Below are positions 47,026 through 55,857 of a stretch of DNA of 64,000 nt, in pieces. The translations under genes and the position numbers were made by a program. Every line of letters starts with the position of its first letter. Position 1 is the stretch's first letter. The notes under the pieces are model-generated. The model was not told where the DNA came from, made no database searches, and was given only the letters and a program-made list of their open reading frames with translations. Source of the stretch: Pyrenochaeta sp. MPI-SDFR-AT-0127 (taxonomy: Eukaryota; Ascomycota; Dothideomycetes; Pleosporales; Cucurbitariaceae); contig JAGTJM010000011.1 of assembly GCA_020747015.1 (NCBI GenBank), positions 682,001 through 746,000 of the forward strand. Reading direction: 5' to 3'.

Positions 47026-48546
47026 TTACACCACCTCCTCGTCACCCTCGTTTGCCATGTCTTCTTGCTTTTCCTGGCGTAATGTACTCGTAGGAATTTC
47101 GCTATCCTGTCCAGCCTTACGAAACACAGCCTGCATCCAACACCGATACATCTTCAACCTCCTTTGTCGATTTACCAACATTCGTCTATCAACACCAATA
47201 TGTGCGACTTCGAAAGCTGGTCGAGGAGTATCAGGGTTTTCAACATCGTCGTTTGACTTCTGTGTTGCTTGCAACGCCGGGTGATGGAGATCTAGATCTG
47301 AGATTTTTTCTAAAAGGCCTTCTGTATCCTTTCTTGTTGTATCAGCAATGTTTCCCATGTCGGTGTCTCTCTTCTTCCCTCCCCAGATCTCTTCCAGCTC
47401 TTCCTGTTCAAAGAAATATACTCGTGTGCCGTCTCCGCGCACATAAAAGTTCTCTTCCATATACCTCCCCTTCTTGAATCGTACCTGTGCCAAGTCGCCC
47501 CGTCCGTAGTCTCTGAATAGTACTTGACCACCTGGTTTCAGCACCCTCCACACATTTCTCACAGCCTGGTCCCACTGCTTTGGGCTCAACGCTGAGAAGA
47601 TGAATATCATGAGCACAACATCGACACTTCCTTCCTGGAGGCCGGGCGGCAAACCGCCGTTGTCTGAGTCTGGTGAGGCCGCAACGTCCCACACATCGGC
47701 TTGGATAAATTCGGTGTCGTAGAGTTCGTGGTTCCGTATTAGCTCGACAGCTTTCTTGGAGAAATCGCATGCATGTATCTTCAGTCTCTTGTTGCTACTC
47801 CGTTGAAGGATTGGGAATGCGCTATTCCCAGCCCCAGCACCAACCTCTAGCAGGACAGCCTCGGGTGCGTCCTCTTTCCCCAGCTCTTCTAAAATGGGGA
47901 ATTCCTGAGCCAGCCATTTCCTGTTTTTGAAGAAATTGGTCTTGTTGTGTTTGTAGAACTGATTCCACCACTTTTCGGGCTGATCATTATATCGCTTCCT
48001 GTCAAACTCGGACACTGGATCCTGCCGTTGCTTTTCGTATTGCTCTTCTGAGAAGGCTTGGTAGGTAGAGTCCACAGTGACATGATCCCAAGCATTAAAC
48101 TCGAAAATGTTGTCGCCTTCCTCCAAGAGCCTTGATCCAAATGCAAAGGGGTCGCTGCGCTTCTGGTTGTTGGTAGGGTCATGTGAGCGTGCTGCTGGAT
48201 TGCGGACAGGCGCGAAGGAGGCGGGAACACCGTACGCATCGTTCTCCGCTGATTCGGCGGTGGAGGATGAGTACCCTTGTGTGGGGTTCAAGGCCTCGGC
48301 AGGTCGGGGCGGCGTTGAAGCGTGTGGTATTGGATCGACAGTGACTGCGAATCGCATGTGCTCCATTGCTTTCGAAAGCTGTTGTTTGGGTTGCTGCTTC
48401 TTCGAAACGCTGTTGTCTGTCTGATATCTTGCTTCCTCGCTACTTCCTGCATACTTCGAGGCGCAATCCTCTGAGCCCATAGTCATCTGGTATATCTTGG
48501 GGTGGTCGAAGGAGCCTGCGCAGTGAACAGTGGAGGGGCTAAACAT
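47026..48546 (-). CDS. trm140: tRNA 3-methylcytidine methyltransferase, TRM140/METTL2 type
   Basis: SAM-dependent enzyme that makes m3C at position 32 of tRNA-Thr/Ser in yeasts. Single exon, 506 residues. The first ~165 residues are polar and poorly conserved. The family signature EKWWNQFYKHNKTNFFKNR is followed by SAM motif I LLEVGAGAGNSAFPIL, the acidic motif KIHACDFSKKAVEL, VDVVLMIFIFSALSP, and GGQVLFRDYGRGDLAQVRF with KGRYMEENFYVRGDGTRVYF, all diagnostic of METTL2/6/8. The closing block RRMLVNRQRRLKMYRCWMQA also matches. Met codons at 48486 and 48480 are alternative starts. No fused actin-binding region like that of yeast Abp140 was recognised. Divergent from COQ10. Confidence 0.93.
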   Translation of the reverse strand: MFSPSTVHCAGSFDHPKIYQMTMGSEDCASKYAGSSEEARYQTDNSVSKKQQPKQQLSKAMEHMRFAVTVDPIPHASTPPRPAEALNPTQGYSSSTAESAENDAYGVPASFAPVRNPAARSHDPTNNQKRSDPFAFGSRLLEEGDNIFEFNAWDHVTVDSTYQAFSEEQYEKQRQDPVSEFDRKRYNDQPEKWWNQFYKHNKTNFFKNRKWLAQEFPILEELGKEDAPEAVLLEVGAGAGNSAFPILQRSSNKRLKIHACDFSKKAVELIRNHELYDTEFIQADVWDVAASPDSDNGGLPPGLQEGSVDVVLMIFIFSALSPKQWDQAVRNVWRVLKPGGQVLFRDYGRGDLAQVRFKKGRYMEENFYVRGDGTRVYFFEQEELEEIWGGKKRDTDMGNIADTTRKDTEGLLEKISDLDLHHPALQATQKSNDDVENPDTPRPAFEVAHIGVDRRMLVNRQRRLKMYRCWMQAVFRKAGQDSEIPTSTLRQEKQEDMANEGDEEVV

Positions 48547-48728
48547 GTGGAGGGGAAATTTCTCTATCGATAATCAAATGAGCTAATGCCGAAATGGTAT
48601 GGCTCAGCCGCAGTCCCTGGCATGATTTCATGTAGCCGCAAAGCTTAGCGCGAGATCTGATCTGGAGGGCCTTGTTAGCTTGCCAATTGCACTTTCTATA
48701 AGCGTCACTATGCTATCGAGGTGGCACC
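48547..48728. promoter_or_regulatory. Shared TRM140/COQ10 divergent promoter region
   Basis: 182 bases between the start codons, the shortest divergent space in the window. No specific factor site was identified. Confidence 0.5.
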
Positions 48729-49469
48729 ATGGACATTTTCACATCAGCGGCGCCTAAAGCCCTACGATCCCTCGCCCAATCATCCAGACAACGACTACAA
48801 CCGTACATACTGCGGCGAACCTTCCTCCCCAATCCCTTCGCAACCTCGTCCTCTCATCAGACTCCACCACAAATTCTCAAAGCCCGGCGCACGCTGCCTT
48901 ATCCAAATGCACCCATATACTCCATAATAGCCGATGTCCCGTCATACTCTACCTTCCTCCCATACTGCCAACGAAGTGACATAACGAAATGGTCTGCGCC
49001 CGATAAGAAGTATGGCCGGAGTTGGCCTTCTGAAGGTATTTTGACCAGCGGCTTTGGCAACATCACTGAGTCCTTCGCATCGCGAGTATACTGTGTGCCC
49101 GGGAAGATAGTCGAGAGTGTTGGCGGAGACACCAAAACCAGTCTGAGCAACGAAGAGATAGTACATCACCTCGAGGGACAGATTCATGAATCAAGAAAGA
49201 GGGAAGGAGGAAGCAATGGCCTGCTTACGCATCTGAGAAGTAAATGGACAATAGAAGAGCTAGGGAAAAATAGCACGAGCGTTGTATTATCAGTCGAATT
49301 TGCGTTCTCAAACCCTCTGTACGCGGCCTTAAGCGGCGGTGCGGCGCCCAGGGTTGCAGATTTCATGATCAAGGCCTTTGAGCAAAGAGTGAGAGTCTTG
49401 CTGGAGTTGAATCCGGACATGGCCCAAGCGAGTTTGGCAGAGCTTGACGGGAGTGCATTGAGGAAATAG
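48729..49469 (+). CDS. coq10: Coenzyme Q-binding protein COQ10
   Basis: Mitochondrial START-fold lipid-binding protein that chaperones ubiquinone to the respiratory chain. Single exon, 246 residues. An Arg/Ser-rich, acid-poor N-terminus of ~45 residues is a good mitochondrial presequence. The polyketide-cyclase/START domain follows: YPNAPIYSIIADVPSYSTFL, PYCQRSDITKW, then FASRVYCVPGKIVESVGGDT and the strand SVVLSVEFAFSNPLYAAL, ending with a long C-terminal helix FMIKAFEQRVRVLL that lines the ligand tunnel in this family. A ~25-residue polar insertion (ESRKREGGSNG) interrupts the domain between strands; similar inserts occur in other fungi as far as I know. Divergent from TRM140. Confidence 0.94.
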   Translation: MDIFTSAAPKALRSLAQSSRQRLQPYILRRTFLPNPFATSSSHQTPPQILKARRTLPYPNAPIYSIIADVPSYSTFLPYCQRSDITKWSAPDKKYGRSWPSEGILTSGFGNITESFASRVYCVPGKIVESVGGDTKTSLSNEEIVHHLEGQIHESRKREGGSNGLLTHLRSKWTIEELGKNSTSVVLSVEFAFSNPLYAALSGGAAPRVADFMIKAFEQRVRVLLELNPDMAQASLAELDGSALRK

Positions 49470-51237
49470 AAATGCACAGAGTTTGTATACAATTGTACAA
49501 AACATCATCACAGAACAGTGTGCACTTTAGCACGATATATTAGAATAGAATCTCGTTGAAACAAGCCGATCAAGCGCCGCCCATTCTTCTAACTACTTTC
49601 TCTCTCTTGCAACGATTAACCTGCATTGATACATACATGTACGACAGCCACGGTGACCACATGAGGCATATTCTTTACCACTCCCACAGAAGATTCCGAC
49701 GGTTGTACCCTTGCTTTGGCACCGTATGGTATCGAAGACGTCGTGGCCCACTTTGAATGTCTCTTCCCAAGTACTTCAGCTGGCCTGATAGTGTGGCCAA
49801 CTGTGGCACCCAAGGATGCACATGATACATACCTCGAAGGCATGTTGACAGATCTTCTATGTCTCGATACAACATATACGAGTCAGATCCGTCACGATCG
49901 AGGCCATGCTTGTAGTGGTGGTGTATGCCGGTGAGGGCCCGAAAAACATCGTCAATCTGTTGTGGTATGACGACGCTGAGATTGGCGAGCCCTTCATGCA
50001 AATTCGGCTAGTCTCCATTAGAGAAACGAAAAAGCGAGACGACGTGTCATACAATGTTGCGCAATGTACCACAGAATTCGCAGCATGGGGCCTCATTGAA
50101 TGCCCACCTAGGTGCTCGCATCGTATATGAAAATGGGTGGTGATAGATATGTTCGTGTGGAATTCCAAAAGGAGTGCCTGAGGTAGGCGCATACGGCCAG
50201 GGACAATGTGCAAGTGTCCATTCATTCATCATGTAGTCAGTGCAAGGAAGTCGAGGTGATCACTAAAATGTTGATGAGCATAAGGTAGGCAGGTCGCAGG
50301 CCGTCGATTTGGAACAGGAGTAAAGCAAAAGTGGGATAATTGAGTATTCATATACTCAGTACGAACCTGGTCCATGTTGTATGGCTTGATATGAGAGCTT
50401 TCGATTTCACAACCGTGATTAGATTGTGTGATGGCACAAAACGCGGTCAAACGGGACAGGCAAACACCGTGACAGTGTAAAGGTCACTGTGATGGATCGC
50501 CTAGTCGTTGAGATGCAAATCGGTCCAGATTAGGTGGGCTTTCGACGCGTAGAGGTATTGTTCGTGAGCGCCGGTGAGGCTTGAATTGTGCACCAAGCAA
50601 ACATATGAAAGCATGCACGGTTTGTGCTATCCTCACCCCGTTGCTGAAGTCGGGTGGAGTGATATCCATGCCGGAGGAGGTACATGGCGAAGGGTAATTG
50701 TTTGATTGTTAGGCTATGTGTGAGGCTGATCGTTGGACTGACCACTAAGTGGCGCCATGATCAGTAGTCGCTGTCGCTGTGCAGGCACTTTGAAGAAGAC
50801 AGCATTGATAAGGCCTCGCAACTTGCACGCAGTACTTCTTCACAAAGGTGATGACAACTGATTGTAATCGTCAAATTTAACAGAGAGTTAATCATACGGT
50901 GGAAACATGGCGTAGATGTGTTGCATTGATGGGAGATCAAATCGAAAGTACCGATTTCGGAGCGTAAAATGGGTTGAAAATGTGACATCGTTTAAAGCTC
51001 TTGGATGGCTAAATTGTCACGCCTAGGTAAAAGGGTGCTTGCAAGGACAAGACAAAGTTGGTTTAGGTGAGGCTGGAAGGCGCGTCGTGCCAAGACCACT
51101 TTAAGTCGCGTGTCGCGTTCGCGCTTGCAGTTCACTTTCCGTCCATGACCCAATTCCATCCTGCATCTTCCACCCCACACCATTGTACCTTCCACCCCGG
51201 TAGAGAACAGATCCTACCCTTTCACACCTTGTCCACG
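49470..51237. other. Intergenic COQ10-CDC6
   Basis: 1.8 kb without a supported gene. A 74-codon plus frame at 49906-50130 and overlapping minus frames at 49675-50225 look moderately protein-like but have no recognisable domain and compete with each other. The last 170 bases are the probable CDC6 promoter. Confidence 0.45.
51080..51118. promoter_or_regulatory. Cluster of MCB-like motifs upstream of CDC6
   Basis: Three ACGCG cores on the minus strand, at 51080-51085, 51106-51111 and 51113-51118, lie 120-160 bases upstream of the CDC6 ATG. They resemble the G1/S MluI cell-cycle box but are not perfect hexamers. The MCM7 promoter in this window has the same kind of sites. Confidence 0.4.
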
Positions 51238-53232
51238 ATGGCTCCTTCTGTTCTTGGAAAGAGAACACGCAGCTCTGCAAACGTAGATACTTCAGGTGAG
51301 TGCAACTGGCGCTCTGCTTGTCGTTTCTCAGACAACGCGTGTCTAACACGGCTAGCAGATTCAACGACGAACGTCGCAACGCGCGCAAAGCGAAGAGCAC
51401 AATTTGTGATTCTCGACGAGGCAGATAATGAGAACCCTTTCGTCACCCCGAATAAGCAAAATTTACGCAATGGCGACGCAATGGAGGTGGACGAGGCAGA
51501 AGAGAAGCCGTCCGCAAGGCGCGGGAGAAAGGCAACAACGACTCCAGCTAAGCACGGCACACCCCGTACGCGAATTCCTTTGTCGACAACCAAAGAGAAT
51601 TCTCCGAAGAAGGCGCTTTTCGAGTTGGCCGAGAAGTTTGTCCCCACACCTTCAACACCCAGACACCGAGACGCACTTGCCAGCAAAGTCGCGGTCACGC
51701 CACGACACAGACTCATCCTTGCAGGGCGACCGTTGACGCCTCGCACACCACACACCGCCGGCACTCCTCGACATACCGCACCGACCGTCTACAATGAAGC
51801 ACGTCAAGCTTTCGCGAGAGGTTTAGCACCTACAGCACTGTTTGGGCGAGAGGTGGAGAAGCAAGAACTCCAGAATTTCATCTCAACGCGGGTGAAGACC
51901 AAGAAACCAGGATGCATATACGTCTCCGGCCCACCAGGCACCGGCAAGAGCGCATTCGTCAACCAAGTTTGCTACGCAGTTGCTTCAGAGTCGACCGTCA
52001 AGACAGGCTATATCAATTGTATGAGCGTCAAAAACGCACTCGATCTGTACAGGACACTCTTGGAACAGTTTGTGGATATTACTGAAATTGTTGAGGGCGA
52101 GGAGATGGAGGCGCTCCATGCACTCTTCATGCAGCGCAAGATGCACTATGTTGTTACGCTGGACGAAGTGGACCATCTACTCGAGCTGGACATCGATCTT
52201 CTGTACAACATCTTTGAATGGTCGCTGCAGAAGTCTTCAGGCCTAATTCTTGTTGGCATTGCAAATGCTCTAGACTTCACGGATCGGTTTCTTCCTCGAC
52301 TCAAGGCTCGCGGTCTGAAGCCTCACCTATTACCTTTCCTCCCTTATACCGCACCACAAATCTCGTCCGTCATTACATCGAAGCTCAAGGCACTTCTCCC
52401 AGCTGGCTCGAATCAGCTTCCCTTTATCCACCCGACCGCCATCATGTTCCTTTCGAAGAAGGTTGCAGCGCAGTCTGGCGATCTGCGGAAAGCATTCGAC
52501 ATCTGTCGGCGGGCTATCGATCTTATTGAAGCAGACACGCGCGACCAGCACGCCAAGCAGGCAGCTGAAATCACACCATCCCCAACTCCCTCTCCGTCAA
52601 AGACGCCTCTAGTAGAAAATGCCAACCTCTCATCACCAGTCGTTCGATCACCATGCAAGGCAACCGCTCACAATGCACTTGCTGCCTCCTTGGCTTCACT
52701 AACAGTCGAGACTGCACCTCGCGCAACGATTGCACATATGGCCAAGATCACCGCTGCAGTTTTCAGTAACGGAACCATTCAGCGCCTCCAAAACCTCAAT
52801 CTTCAACAGAAAGCCGTCCTCTGTTCCTTATCAGCTATGGAGAAGAGGACAAAACGCGCTTCAGCGGCAGACAATATGCTTGCAACTCCATCAAAGGCTC
52901 ACAACACCGCGCCCACCATCAAGGAGCTCTTTGAAGCCTACACGGCACTTTGTAAGCGCGAGAACATGCTACATCCTCTCACAAGTACGGAATTCCGTGA
53001 TATTGTGGGAAGCTTAGAGACACTATCACTGGTCTCGGCGGTGGAAGGTAGAGCGGGATCGTTAGTGGTCGCTGCTGGCACACCGAGCAGGAGAGGCAGA
53101 GGCAATGGCTTCTCTGGGGTTGTTATTGAAGACCGTCGTGTTGCAGGCGCTGTTGGTGCTAACGAGCTTGTGGCTGCTCTTGTTGGTCCCGGCAGCAGCA
53201 TCCTCAAGGGCATTTTGGAGGGGGATGACTGA
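51238..53232 (+). CDS. cdc6: Cdc6/Cdc18 origin licensing ATPase
   Basis: AAA+ protein that with ORC and Cdt1 loads MCM2-7 on origins. Two exons, 51238-51295 and 51359-53232, give 643 residues. The 63-base intron (GTGAGT, CTAAC branch, CTAGCAG) is a multiple of three without a stop, so the unspliced frame would add 21 residues. Walker A VSGPPGTGKSAFVNQV is near residue 210 and Walker B YVVTLDEVDHLLE has Asp288. Sensor and lid motifs follow (GLILVGIANALDFTDRFL, SGDLRKAFDICRRAI), then a winged helix (NLQQKAVLCSLSAMEKRTKR onward). Seven full CDK sites, [ST]-P-x-[KR], are seen near residues 49, 81, 101, 431, 450, 529 and 594, three of them before the ATPase. This fits the known CDK control of Cdc6/Cdc18 stability. 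The basic N-terminus GKRTRSS could be a nuclear signal. Confidence 0.95.
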   Translation: MAPSVLGKRTRSSANVDTSGECNWRSACRFSDNACLTRLADSTTNVATRAKRRAQFVILDEADNENPFVTPNKQNLRNGDAMEVDEAEEKPSARRGRKATTTPAKHGTPRTRIPLSTTKENSPKKALFELAEKFVPTPSTPRHRDALASKVAVTPRHRLILAGRPLTPRTPHTAGTPRHTAPTVYNEARQAFARGLAPTALFGREVEKQELQNFISTRVKTKKPGCIYVSGPPGTGKSAFVNQVCYAVASESTVKTGYINCMSVKNALDLYRTLLEQFVDITEIVEGEEMEALHALFMQRKMHYVVTLDEVDHLLELDIDLLYNIFEWSLQKSSGLILVGIANALDFTDRFLPRLKARGLKPHLLPFLPYTAPQISSVITSKLKALLPAGSNQLPFIHPTAIMFLSKKVAAQSGDLRKAFDICRRAIDLIEADTRDQHAKQAAEITPSPTPSPSKTPLVENANLSSPVVRSPCKATAHNALAASLASLTVETAPRATIAHMAKITAAVFSNGTIQRLQNLNLQQKAVLCSLSAMEKRTKRASAADNMLATPSKAHNTAPTIKELFEAYTALCKRENMLHPLTSTEFRDIVGSLETLSLVSAVEGRAGSLVVAAGTPSRRGRGNGFSGVVIEDRRVAGAVGANELVAALVGPGSSILKGILEGDD

Positions 53233-54618
53233 AAAAAGGTTGATTGAGAAGAAGTGGAAGATCACAATGGGCAGGACGATGAGTTTACTCTTGTGTTTTC
53301 GCAAAGCACATGTACTGATGATTGGCGAGCATCTTGGCACAAGGGCGTTTAAAGGTAAAAATAATTTGATTGCATAGCGAGCGCAGCATTGAAGGGGCTT
53401 CATTTTGGCCACTGCATTTGCACTGTACTATAGGAAATTCGACTGCATTTGAACAATTGAATGAAAAGAAGGACGAAGATGAGCAAGAAGAATCAGCCAA
53501 AGGTTGCCTGAAGTGTCATTTGCACGGCTTCATAGCGTGAATACAGCTGGGCCAGAACACTGAGTGGTGTACAGATCCATCGGAACCCCACGATGCGAGT
53601 ATGTGTATGCGTGGAGACACGGTAGAGTTAGGACGAGCTGGGCCGAGTCGAGTTCGGACAAGGCGATTACGCGTTCGCGGCGGGGAACGAGAAAGACGTT
53701 GGGAGCCATGATGGAGCAAAGCGAATGAGAGGGTGGAAAGGAAGGGGCGGGAGTGCTAATGGCGACTGTGTGTTGTCCCGCAGCCATGGTGCTGTGGTGC
53801 CTCCGGCTACGATTTGAGTGCAGCCAACGAGCGTTTGGGAAGGCTGGACAGCCGAGCCGATCTCACCTGCGGGCACGGACATGGACAAGAAATGCAACCA
53901 AGCTTAATTGGCCAACATGTTGTCTACTTGGCGCAAGTCGAGAGCACAACGCGGTGCACACGTAGGGAATGGCTGCGCTGGCGGATGTGCCGGGAGTAGG
54001 GGTGGGAAGAGGATGGATCTTACTAGCCAGTGCGTTGACAGGGACCCAGCAGTTCTGTGTCTGCCAATTCAGACGAGGCTGCGCTTGGCTTTTTGGCAGC
54101 AGTGTAGCCGCATGGAGAAGTAGCGACCGCGTCTGTCCCATGGTACCATCTGTGCTTCTCGTAGCTGCGGCATTGGCAAAAGCCATGGTCAGCTTTGCTT
54201 GGAATCGATATCTGGTAGTTTGTGCGGTTCAGGGTTGCCATGTTGTTTTACTTTGTTCTACTCTATTTTCCTGTCAAACAGACGGGGCCCGCAACAAGGG
54301 TGGTTGGTTAGCATGGAGTAAGAGCAGCGAGAGCAGCAAGAGGCCATGGTCCTGGCCGAGGTTGCGCTACGGAAAGTGCATATGCAGGTTTGCAGCAAGA
54401 CAGGTTTCTTGCTCGTGCCCAGGACCATGTCGGGGTTTGCACGCTGGAGGGACGGTGTCGAGGAGGCGGGTTGCTTGATTCGCAGCCACTCAAGCCATGA
54501 CGATGCGTCGACCGATGGGCCTAGCAGAGCCGAGAGTAGAGCCGCCAAGGGAATTGTGGGCCTGCGGTTGGAGCTCAACATGTTCACACCCGCCGCTGAT
54601 GCGGTGCCGAAGGACGAG

Positions 54619-54664
54619 TTGATGGATTGATGGGTTGATGGGTTGATGGGCATGGGTTGATGGT
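54619..54664 (+). repeat. Octamer TTGATGGG tandem array
   Basis: One variant and three perfect copies of TTGATGGG in tandem (54619-54650), then a six-base spacer and a further copy differing only in its last base (54657-54664). Confidence 0.88.
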
Positions 54665-54970
54665 GCCGAGTGGTGGCCCACAAAGCTCGCCGCGTGCGTG
54701 GAGCAGCTGATGGGCCTTTGTCTACAAGCAGAGCACACCAGCTGTCCGTGTACGGTACCTGGGCTGATAATGGCTGGGTCGTCTAAGTATAGAGGCGCCG
54801 AGAGGGGGCTGCGGACATGGATGGCCTTTGCAGCTAACAAGCCTACTTTCAGCATCCTTCAACCACACGCCGCTGCGGGCTGAGTCCGGACACGCAACAC
54901 GGCCCAGGCACGGGCAGAAAGACGTGGCTGTCTCTCCCTCTCTCTTTGGCTGTGTGGTGTGTATGTGTTT

Positions 54971-54992
54971 GTGTGTGTGTGTGTGTGTGTGT
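54971..54992 (+). repeat. (GT)11 microsatellite
   Basis: Eleven uninterrupted GT units, preceded by an imperfect GT stretch from about 54951 and by a CT-rich tract at 54930-54947. Confidence 0.9.
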
Positions 54993-55857
54993 CCCTAAAT
55001 GTGTCCATCAATTTCACGCCGCCAAACAAAGTACCTTGGGCCGCTTCGAGTTGCGCTATCCCCCCTGCAGCGCATTGCAATAAAATCGGTAGATCATTGC
55101 GGCGGCGCTCTCCTTACTAACTATCAAAAAGCATACTGCCACTTTGGAGACGGCCCCCCTCCCCCCTTTGCCTCCTCGACACTACGTCGTCATCGCCCTT
55201 CATAATAATAATAATTAAAAAAAATAAAAGTCTCGCGCAGACATTGTCGCTCATTGAACCCGTCCTTAGCCAAACACCGCCCTGTCCCCTTCCCCCCTCG
55301 TCTCTGGTACGTTGTATACCCTGGACTCGCACAGCCTCGGAAGGATTACACGCTCCCGCATCGCGCGCACACACAGCAGCAGCAGGCGTGCAAGACATGG
55401 CGCTGGACAAGTGGCCAGCCAACCTCGTCGCCACCGCAAAGCTGCTGCCATCTGCCTGTCTTGTTGGGTCGCAGGCTGTCTAGCGCGCAATCGGCCGAAT
55501 CGACAGCCGCTGCGCACTGAAACACGGCGTCTGTCTTCAGCCTCTGCACCGCTCTCCACGCCTGCTCACCTCATCCACGATCGAATGCCACACCACAACG
55601 CTACATGGCCAATTGCGCCCTAGCTAACTGCATCTCCACAGACAAGAGCGAGCCACTTTCGTTTCTTGCTCCCACCCCGTGTCGTCCTCGCCGCCCTGCG
55701 CAGCCGGCCAACGCGCTCCAAGTCCTCGTTTCCCCTTGGATTTACTCGTTGCACGCCTCACAACCCCAGCGTGCATGATTCCACCCCCCACCGCAACACA
55801 GGCCGATCAGGCAGCGAGCGCCCCTTCTGCCTCTGTACAGACAACCACAGCTGCACA

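Larger units (their letters stand above)
53233..55857. other. Long intergenic region with microsatellites
   Basis: 2.6 kb without a supported gene. All frames are short and overlapping. It includes an octamer array and a GT microsatellite (separate entries) and an A/T-rich patch near 55199-55230. The C-rich final ~600 bases are likely the leader of the next gene. Confidence 0.45.

Noticed and set aside
49675..50225. Overlapping frames of 74-122 codons on both strands
   Set aside because: Some runs look protein-like but the strands compete and no family is recognised.
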